From an uncultured Bacillota bacterium (lineage in GTDB: Bacteria > Bacillota > Sulfobacillia > UBA995 > UBA9673): DNA of 14,125 nt. The DNA lies in the NCBI GenBank assembly GCA_937863905.1, contig CALMHV010000325.1, forward strand, positions 1-14,125, given 5' to 3'. The notes beneath the pieces are model-generated. The model saw nothing but the letters and a program-made list of their open reading frames with translations, had not been told where the DNA came from and searched no databases. Below, one piece after another: positions 7,744 through 14,125 of the stretch (positions are counted from its first letter, which is position 1; every line of letters begins with the position of its first letter). Position numbers and translations under genes: made by a program.

Positions 7744-8682
7744 ATGCTCCGCTGCTACCTTACCAGCGACACAGGGACCATGGAAAAGGCCGAACCCACG
7801 GCCAAGGGCGCGTGGATCCACCTCACCGCCCCAACCGAGGATGAACTCCGACAAGTCGAGGCGGCCACGGGCGTGTTCCCCGACTTCGTCCGCGCGCCAC
7901 TCGACGATGAGGAACTGCCTCGGGCCGAGACCGATGAGGGCCAGACCCTCATCATCTTCAACGTCCCGATCCTCGAGAACGGGAGTAACGGCGATCCGTC
8001 CTACCGCGTCCTGCCGCTGGGCATGATCATCGCCAACGACCGGCTCATCACGGTGTGCCTGCAACCGCACCCGGTGCTTGAGGACTTCGCGGCCGGGAAG
8101 GTCAAGGGCTTGCACACGCACAAGCGGACCCGCTTCGTATTCTACCTGCTCCTCAAGGCGGCGGGCCTCTACCTCCGTTTCCTGGACCAGGTTGACCGGC
8201 GGACCAACGAGATCGAGGATCGCCTCATGGCCTCCACGCGGAACGAGGAGGTCATCCGCCTCCTCCAGCTCTCCAAGAGCCTGACCTACTTCACGACATC
8301 CTTGCGGTCCAACGCCATCGTCCTTGAGAAGCTGCTGAAGACCAAGATGCTCCCGATGTACCCGGAGGACGAGGACCTCCTCGAGGACGCCATCACGGAG
8401 AACCGCCAGGCCATCGAGGTCGCCGACATCCACTCCAACATCCTGAGCGGAACGATGGACGCCTTCGCCTCCATCATCTCGAACAACCTGGGCCGGGTCC
8501 TGCGGTTCCTGACGTCGGTGACCATCGTCCTGGCCATCCCGACCATCGTGGCCTCCTACTTCGGCCAGAACCTGACCTTGCCGTTCGCCAGCCACCCGCT
8601 CGCCTTCTGGTTCAGCATCGGCATCTCCGTCGTCCTGTCCGTGGCCGCGATTCTCTGGCTGGTGAAAAAGAAGATGTTCTAG
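7744..8682 (+). CDS. corA: CorA-family divalent metal (Mg2+/Co2+) transporter with GQN variant
   Basis: The 312-residue product has the CorA plan: a large N-terminal cytoplasmic alpha/beta domain, a long charged helix (about 145-250), then two C-terminal membrane segments (about 254-273 and 289-308) and the basic tail VKKKMF. The pore signature normally read as GMN is Gly274-Gln275-Asn276 (SYFGQNL), a substitution in the selectivity motif at the periplasmic pore mouth. The ATG at 7744 has an excellent SD, AAGGAGGGG, ending 5 nt before it. The gene has its own promoter and is probably monocistronic, with a GC hairpin downstream. It forms pentameric channels in the family. Whether this variant moves Mg2+ or another ion cannot be read from sequence; Zn2+-exporting ZntB relatives are an alternative. 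Confidence 0.9.
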   Translation: MLRCYLTSDTGTMEKAEPTAKGAWIHLTAPTEDELRQVEAATGVFPDFVRAPLDDEELPRAETDEGQTLIIFNVPILENGSNGDPSYRVLPLGMIIANDRLITVCLQPHPVLEDFAAGKVKGLHTHKRTRFVFYLLLKAAGLYLRFLDQVDRRTNEIEDRLMASTRNEEVIRLLQLSKSLTYFTTSLRSNAIVLEKLLKTKMLPMYPEDEDLLEDAITENRQAIEVADIHSNILSGTMDAFASIISNNLGRVLRFLTSVTIVLAIPTIVASYFGQNLTLPFASHPLAFWFSIGISVVLSVAAILWLVKKKMF

Positions 8683-8730
8683 GGCCTGCCGAGAGGTATC
8701 GGGTCATCGAGCGGGCGAAGACCGCCTCGG

Positions 8731-8753
8731 GGCGCCGGCATCCAGCCGGCGCC
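8731..8753 (+). terminator. GC-rich hairpin after corA, possible terminator
   Basis: GGCGCCGGC (8731-8739) and GCCGGCGCC (8745-8753) form a perfect 9-bp stem with loop ATCCA, extendable by one G-U and one G-C pair. It starts 48 bp after the corA stop. The following TCTCGCTGTC is only mildly T-rich, so termination may be partial or need a factor. A repeat/attenuator role is the alternative. Confidence 0.5.
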
Positions 8754-8790
8754 TCTCGCTGTCGCCGCGCGGGAATACTGCGGGCGGGTG

Positions 8791-9426
8791 ATGCTCGTGA
8801 GCCACGACAGGGTGCCCCCCGGCCAGACGGTGACCGACCAGTTCCCCGTCCTGCACTACGGCCCGGTCCTGCACATAGACCGGGAGAGTTGGCGCTTCCG
8901 GCTCCACGGGCGCGTGGCCAAGGAGAAGGACCTCGCCTGGGACGACTTCCGGGCCCTCCCCCGGACGAAGCTCGAATGCGACATCCACTGCGTGACCTAC
9001 TGGTCCAAACTCGGGACCCGCTGGGAGGGCGTGGCGGGGAGCGTCGTGGCCAAGCTGGCCCGCCCGCTCGGCGACGCGCGGTTCGCCATTGTCCAAGGCT
9101 ACGGCGGGTTCGAGACGAACCTGCCGCTGGCCGACCTCACCGCGGAAGGCGTCCTCTTCGCCGACACCTTCGACGGACAGGACATCTCGGCCGAGCACGG
9201 CGGGCCGGTCCGGCTGGTCGTCCCCCATCTCTACTTCTGGAAGAGCGCCAAGTGGGTGAGCGGCGTGGAGTTCACCGCCACGGAACGCCCGGGCTTCTGG
9301 GAGAAGGCCGGGTACCACATGCACGGCGACCCGTGGAAGGAAGAGAGATACCGGGACCAGACGCCGCCGCCTGACCGCCCGCCCTTGCCAGGAGGCCCCG
9401 GCGCGACGGAGAATGGAGATGGTTAA
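8791..9426 (+). CDS. Cytosolic sulfite-oxidase-like molybdopterin oxidoreductase (YuiH-type)
   Basis: The 211-residue protein is a single molybdopterin-binding domain of the sulfite oxidase/YedY superfamily, most like Bacillus Yui[19 protein letters not shown] opens the domain. [19 protein letters not shown] contains the molybdenum-ligand cysteine (Cys67). [14 protein letters not shown] and [20 protein letters not shown] match the rest of the fold. There is no Tat or Sec signal and no dimerisation or heme domain, so it is predicted cytosolic; the physiological substrate is unknown. The start is ATG 8791, just after an in-frame GTG at 8788, with only a weak SD. GTG 8797 is also possible. Only 13 bp separate it from kbl, which suggests co-transcription. 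Confidence 0.88.
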   Translation: MLVSHDRVPPGQTVTDQFPVLHYGPVLHIDRESWRFRLHGRVAKEKDLAWDDFRALPRTKLECDIHCVTYWSKLGTRWEGVAGSVVAKLARPLGDARFAIVQGYGGFETNLPLADLTAEGVLFADTFDGQDISAEHGGPVRLVVPHLYFWKSAKWVSGVEFTATERPGFWEKAGYHMHGDPWKEERYRDQTPPPDRPPLPGGPGATENGDG

Positions 9427-9439
9427 GGGGGAAGACACA

Positions 9440-10626
<1,187 letters not shown>

Positions 10627-10630
<4 letters not shown>

Positions 10631-11397
10631 GCGATCACTGGAACTGCCCCACGAACATCGGGGAGATCGAGAACCCCGACGGCCTCGGCGTCTTCTCCGA
10701 CCCGGGTTGCCAGGACGTCTTCTGGGTCTACATCAAGGTCCAGGCCGGGCGCATCGCCGACATCCGCTGCAAGGTTCTCGGCTGCCACTCCGCGGTCGCC
10801 TGCGGCAGCGCCCTGGCCGAACTGACCAAGGGCAAGACCGTCGACGAGGCCCTGCGGATCACGAACGAGGATGTCCTCCGGGCTCTGGGCGGGACCCCCG
10901 ACCCGGCCGACCCCCGCCCGAACCTCGGCGCCGACGCCCTCCACCGAGCGGTCTTCGACTACCTCGCCCGGACCGTCCCCTCGGCCGGCTGGACCTTCTG
11001 GTCGCAGGCCGTCGGCGAGGTCACGCGCGTGGCTGAGGTGAGCGAGGGCGTTCCGCCGGCTTTCCCCCGGCTGTCCGAGATCACCGTGTTCCCAAGGTTC
11101 GCGCCGGCCCTGGCGAAGATCGAGGAAGCCACCCATCTCTGGATCTTGTGGTGGATGCATGGACTGCCGGCGGAGGCCCGGGACACGCTCGAAGCGCACC
11201 CGCGCGGGGACGAGAACCTGCCGGTCAAGGGTGTCTTCGCCCTCCGCAGCCCGGCCCGCCCGAACCCCATCGGGCTGCGTCTCGTCCGGCTGGTCGAGCG
11301 GCAGGAACACCGCCTTCTCGTGGACGGCCTGGACGCCCGGCCGGGATCGCCCATCCTCGACATCAAGCCCTGGACCGAGGGCGACGCGCCGCGCTAG
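10627..11397 (+). CDS. Fusion: IscU/NifU-like Fe-S scaffold domain + TrmO (TsaA) tRNA methyltransferase domain
   Basis: The 256-residue protein has two recognisable halves in one uninterrupted frame. Residues 1-115 match the IscU/NifU N-terminal scaffold: [26 protein letters not shown] (Cys28, Asp30), [29 protein letters not shown] (Cys53), and an [13 protein letters not shown] helix. The third scaffold cysteine, normally in HCS(I/N)LA, is Arg97 ([10 protein letters not shown]), and CGD reads CQD. Residues about 128-251 match TrmO, which N6-methylates t6A37 in tRNA-Thr(GGU) using S-adenosylmethionine: [44 protein letters not shown]. The TTG start at 10627 overlaps the kbl stop in TTGA, implying coupled translation; the SD is weak. 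The start removes a few residues present in typical IscU. Cluster binding and methylation are both inferred. Confidence 0.85.
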
Positions 11398-11400
11398 TCG

Positions 11401-11847
11401 CTAGGCCGTGAGAGCCGCGACGAGAGCGGCCTCGAAACGCGCTTCGTCTTCCGCCGTCCGCGCCCGTGGTCCGCGCGTCCGGCCCCCGCCCCGTCTCACC
11501 TTCGCCTTGACGTGCCGTTCCTCAAGGAGAAGATCGATGGTCTCGGAGCGGTAGGTGTAGCCGCTCGGCGAGATGGCCCGGCAGCCGCGACCCAGGGCCA
11601 GAGCGGCCAGACCCCAGTCTTGCGTCACGACGACATCCCCGGGACGGGAGCGGTTGGCCACGGCGATGTCGGAGGCCTGGGGCTCGGGACCGACGACCAC
11701 GCGTTCGTGCCAGGGCCCCCAGTCCGAGATGACGTGGCTGATCGAGGCCACCGTGATGACCCGGTACCCGTAGCCAGGCTGGAGGCGCCGGACCGTGTCG
11801 GCCGCGCCGCGCGGGCAGGCGTCGGCGTCGATGACGACCGTCGGCAC
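11401..11847 (-). CDS. DUF188 / YaiI-YqxD family protein
   Basis: The 148-residue product belongs to the UPF0178 family (YaiI, YqxD), small proteins with a PIN/NYN-like nuclease fold and no settled function. It shows the N-terminal acidic motif VVIDADACPRGA, the central ASDIAVANRSRPGDVVVTQDWGLAALALGRG, and the basic C-terminal HVKAKVRRGGGRTRGPRAR segment before a short helix. The conserved acidic residues suggest a metal-dependent nuclease site, but this is inference from the fold. The start is GTG 11847 with GAGGTGA six nt upstream. It follows the DUF1646 gene with an 11-bp gap, so the two form an operon. Its stop lies 3 bp beyond that of the convergent fusion gene. Confidence 0.88.
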   Translation of the reverse strand: MPTVVIDADACPRGAADTVRRLQPGYGYRVITVASISHVISDWGPWHERVVVGPEPQASDIAVANRSRPGDVVVTQDWGLAALALGRGCRAISPSGYTYRSETIDLLLEERHVKAKVRRGGGRTRGPRARTAEDEARFEAALVAALTA

Positions 11848-11858
11848 AGGATGTCACC

Positions 11859-12926
11859 TCACACGAACAAGACCACGAAGTAGATGACCATCACGACGAG
11901 CCCGAGCGGCACCCCGATCGCCGCCCACTCCCGGCTCCCTATCCGCAGCTTGTTCGCCGCGATGATGTTGGGGATGTTCCCGGGGATGAGCATGCCCCCG
12001 GCGATGAGGAGGCCCATGAGGATGCTCTTCAGCTGAAGGGCGGTCATCCTCGGGCTGATTTCGGCCGCCGCGAGGGTGGCGTTGTCGACGACGGCGGAAA
12101 TCATGTTGATCCAGTAGAGCAGCCCGGGCGACAGCGTCAGCACAAAGCGGTCGATGGCCGGTTTGAACCCCTCTCCGAGCAACACCAGGGCCATCACGAA
12201 GAGGTAGACCTTGAGGGCGCGCAGGACAACCTCGCCGTAGGTCTCCGCGCGCCGCAGGTCGTCCAGCCCGCCCGAGGCTGGAGACGGGAGCGCCGCCCGC
12301 CTCTTCCCGCCCGTCACGCGACCGGCCCGGGTCACATAGAAGGCCGCGCCGGCGCCAAGAGCGAGGACGCCGGGCACGACGTAGAGGCCCAGGAGCTTGA
12401 ACAGATACCAGAACCCCTGGCCCAGCTTGCTCACGGCGATAGTCGACAGAGGCTCGCCGACCGGCGTGAGCGCGGCGCCAAGCCCGATGGAGAAGCAGGC
12501 GAAGACGACCAACGCCACCTCTGTCTTGCGCTCCAGGCGGAGCACACCGATGACCTCGACCAGGACGAGCGAGGCGATGATGGCCGTGATAAGACTCGAG
12601 GTCAGCCCCAGGACGACGGTGAGGATGAAGGCGAAAAGACCGGGGGAAACGACCCGGAGGACCGCGGCCATGGCGGCGTGGACCCGCCCCTGGAGGGCCC
12701 GAAAGGTCAGCCCGAACGCCAGCACGGCCAAACTGATGAGGACCGGCTCGCGAACAGCCTTGACGGCCAGTTCCACGCCGAGCCCACCCGAGACGGCGGA
12801 AGCGCCGAGCCCCATAACGAAAAGGAACAGCTCGAGATTGTGCTCGACTTTGCGTGAAACAAACGGTAGGACCAGCACGGCGGCGAGAATCAGCCCCAGG
12901 CCGGCAAGGACGAGGTTCTCAGACAA
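11859..12926 (-). CDS. DUF1646 family membrane transporter (predicted cation transporter)
   Basis: The 355-residue polytopic inner-membrane protein belongs to DUF1646, part of the ion transporter (ArsB/NhaD-like) superfamily, with unknown substrate. Around ten hydrophobic segments fall in two halves separated by a hydrophilic loop at about 200-235. Conserved breaks in the helices are ALTPVGEPLSTI (152-163), VDNATL (280-285) and IPGNIPNIIAANKL (314-327), which resemble re-entrant loops lined with polar residues for ion coordination. The start is TTG 12926 with AGGGAGA about 6 nt upstream. A possible TTGACA -35 lies on this strand at 13039-13034. The DUF188 gene follows in the same operon. Sequence length is normal for the family. 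Confidence 0.88.
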   Translation of the reverse strand: MSENLVLAGLGLILAAVLVLPFVSRKVEHNLELFLFVMGLGASAVSGGLGVELAVKAVREPVLISLAVLAFGLTFRALQGRVHAAMAAVLRVVSPGLFAFILTVVLGLTSSLITAIIASLVLVEVIGVLRLERKTEVALVVFACFSIGLGAALTPVGEPLSTIAVSKLGQGFWYLFKLLGLYVVPGVLALGAGAAFYVTRAGRVTGGKRRAALPSPASGGLDDLRRAETYGEVVLRALKVYLFVMALVLLGEGFKPAIDRFVLTLSPGLLYWINMISAVVDNATLAAAEISPRMTALQLKSILMGLLIAGGMLIPGNIPNIIAANKLRIGSREWAAIGVPLGLVVMVIYFVVLFV

Positions 12927-12990
12927 CGTTGGTCTCCCTTCGCGTTTGGCACCGCCTCCACGCTAACGCGGCGTTTGCCAATCATTGCCC

Positions 12991-13024
12991 TCCAGGCCCA
13001 GCAGGAGAACCGTCCTTCCAGGCC
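12991..13024. repeat. Direct repeat of TCCAGGCC between DUF1646 and GH18 genes
   Basis: TCCAGGCC occurs at 12991-12998 and 13017-13024, a period of 26 bp (about 2.5 helical turns), with further partial match (CAGC/TAAGC) after each copy. It lies in the 168-bp divergent region. On the minus strand TTGACA at 13039-13034 could be a -35 element, but no good -10 is placed at 17-18 bp. CATAAT at 13035-13030 is an alternative -10. The remainder of the gap shows nothing else clear. Confidence 0.3.
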
Positions 13025-13094
13025 TAAGCATTATGTCAACTTCTCGTCCCACCGGACCACCCGGTCGGGCGTAGCCATGCCTCGGAGGTGCGCG

Positions 13095-14125
13095 ATGCAG
13101 AGAACCACCAACCGCGGTCTCGGTCGCCGTCTGGCCTCGATGCTCTTGGCCGTCTTGACCTTGCTCCCTGTCTTCGCCCTGGCCACCGGAACTCCCGCTC
13201 AGGCGGCGGCCAAGTCGCCGCCCGTCTTCCTGGGCTACTGGGCCCTCTGGGGCGACGACGCCAAGCCGGCGGCGTCGCTCTCGGCCAACTTAGACCGCAT
13301 CGACCTTTTCTCGCCCTATTGGTTCACCCTTCGCGGGGATGGTAGTCTCGGCAGCCGGGAGAGCGGGCGCGACGCCCTGACCGCCAAGGTCCAAGATCAG
13401 GGCCACTTGGTCATCCCGCTCATCAACAAGACTTCGGACGATACGCCGTTGGTCGACTCCGGCGTCCGCCGGAAGGCGGTCGACAACATCTATCGTCTTC
13501 TTGTCGACAACGACTACGACGGCGTCAACATCGATTTTGAGGGTATGGAGCCGTACACCCGGGCCGGGGTGACGGCCTTCATGGAGGAACTGTGGGCCAA
13601 GCTGAAGCCGGCCGGGCTCCTGGTAACGATGGCCGTGCCGGCGAAGTGGTCGGCGGATGACTCGACGAACGACTTCGCGGCCTGCTTCGACTACGCCGCC
13701 CTCGGACGGGTCGTCGACTACCTGGTCATCATGACCTACGACCAGCACGCCGGCTGGTCCGGCCCGGGGCCGGTCGCCGACATCAACTGGGTGAGGGACA
13801 CCGTGGAATACACGCTGACGGTCGTTCCGCCCGCGAAGGTGCTCCTCGGCCTCGGCGGGTACGGGTACGACTGGTCCGACGGCCGGTGCCTCGAGGTCGA
13901 GGCGGCCACCGTGCCGGCCGAGGCCGCGCAGCGCGGCGCGACTATCGAGTGGGACGCCACGGCCAAGGTCCCCTACTACGTCTACTACTCCGCCGGCGGC
14001 GCCAAGCACGAGGTCTGGTACGAGAACAGCTACTCGGTGGACCACAAGATCGCCCTCGTCAACGAGTACGGGCTGGGCGGCGTCGCCCTGTGGGTTCTCG
14101 GCCAGGAGGACGCCCGGTTCTGGCA
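13095..14125 (+). CDS. Secreted GH18 family glycoside hydrolase (3' end outside window)
   Basis: This is the first 343 residues of a glycoside hydrolase family 18 enzyme, open to the window edge. A Sec signal is clear: MQRTTNRGLGRR, a hydrophobic core (about 14-30), and AQA before a likely cleavage site near residue 37. The catalytic signature reads DGVNIDFE (142-149) with the acid Glu149 intact, followed by VIMTYDQHAGWSGP and the C-terminal GGVALWVLG, as in the SleL/YaaH/YvbX group of Firmicutes, some of which are N-acetylglucosaminidases acting on spore cortex. No LysM domains precede the catalytic domain here. ATG 13095 follows GGAGG (13084-13088, 6-nt spacing). Cortex, cell-wall or chitin substrate is undecided. 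Confidence 0.88.
   Translation, partial: MQRTTNRGLGRRLASMLLAVLTLLPVFALATGTPAQAAAKSPPVFLGYWALWGDDAKPAASLSANLDRIDLFSPYWFTLRGDGSLGSRESGRDALTAKVQDQGHLVIPLINKTSDDTPLVDSGVRRKAVDNIYRLLVDNDYDGVNIDFEGMEPYTRAGVTAFMEELWAKLKPAGLLVTMAVPAKWSADDSTNDFAACFDYAALGRVVDYLVIMTYDQHAGWSGPGPVADINWVRDTVEYTLTVVPPAKVLLGLGGYGYDWSDGRCLEVEAATVPAEAAQRGATIEWDATAKVPYYVYYSAGGAKHEVWYENSYSVDHKIALVNEYGLGGVALWVLGQEDARFW

Noticed and set aside
7570..8595. 341-codon open frame on the minus strand
   Set aside because: It is antisense to the CorA-like gene and spans its promoter and the terminator. No motifs are seen.
13290..14045. 251-codon open frame on the minus strand
   Set aside because: It is antisense to the GH18 gene, whose signal peptide and catalytic motif are unambiguous.

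Overview
The window is GC-rich (by eye about two-thirds G+C), densely coded bacterial chromosome. The likely source is a high-GC member of the Bacillota/Firmicutes (Symbiobacterium-, Thermaerobacter- or Moorella-like). The reasons are strong purine-rich Shine-Dalgarno (SD) sites, many TTG and GTG starts, and a typical Firmicute gene set: a quinate 5-dehydrogenase-family protein, a cytosolic YuiH-type sulfite-oxidase-like protein, a DUF1646 transporter, a HipA-like kinase and a secreted GH18 enzyme resembling spore-lytic hydrolases. This placement is inference from gene content, not from a marker gene. I see no tRNA, rRNA, CRISPR array, insertion sequence or phage gene, and no gap without a gene longer than 300 bp.

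Layout. (1) 1-3387, plus strand: the 3' part of a zinc metallopeptidase resembling family M3, then glyA (serine hydroxymethyltransferase, TTG start), then a PIG-L/LmbE deacetylase overlapping glyA by 17 bp. (2) 3368-5061, minus strand: an MBL-fold hydrolase followed by a HipA-like kinase-fold protein, whose 3' end overlaps the deacetylase tail to tail by 20 bp. (3) 5164-7573, plus strand: a MATE-family exporter divergent from the MBL gene and probably started at a CTG codon, then a quinate 5-dehydrogenase-family protein closed by a good intrinsic terminator (7600-7640). (4) 7671-8682: a recognisable sigma-A-type promoter and a CorA-like metal-ion transporter carrying GQN in place of GMN. (5) 8791-11397: a compact three-gene unit of a molybdopterin oxidoreductase, kbl/2-amino-3-oxobutyrate CoA ligase, and an unusual fusion of an IscU/NifU-like domain to a TrmO (TsaA) tRNA-methyltransferase domain. 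(6) 11401-12926, minus strand: a DUF1646 transporter and a DUF188/YaiI-type protein, almost abutting the fusion gene tail to tail. (7) 13095 to the window end: a secreted GH18 hydrolase, incomplete at the edge.

Two genes belong to glycine/serine/threonine metabolism: glyA interconverts serine and glycine, and kbl cleaves 2-amino-3-oxobutyrate, the product of threonine oxidation, to glycine and acetyl-CoA. They lie in separate transcription units. The most unusual item is the IscU-like/TrmO fusion at 10627-11397. It is stop-codon-overlapped with kbl and has lost the third canonical IscU cysteine. The remaining genes are mostly recognisable housekeeping or accessory functions with local oddities: a CTG start inside a palindrome, a Lys-to-Arg change in a kinase fold, and a GMN variant. 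I found no evidence of a defence island or other multi-gene novel system beyond the fusion operon.
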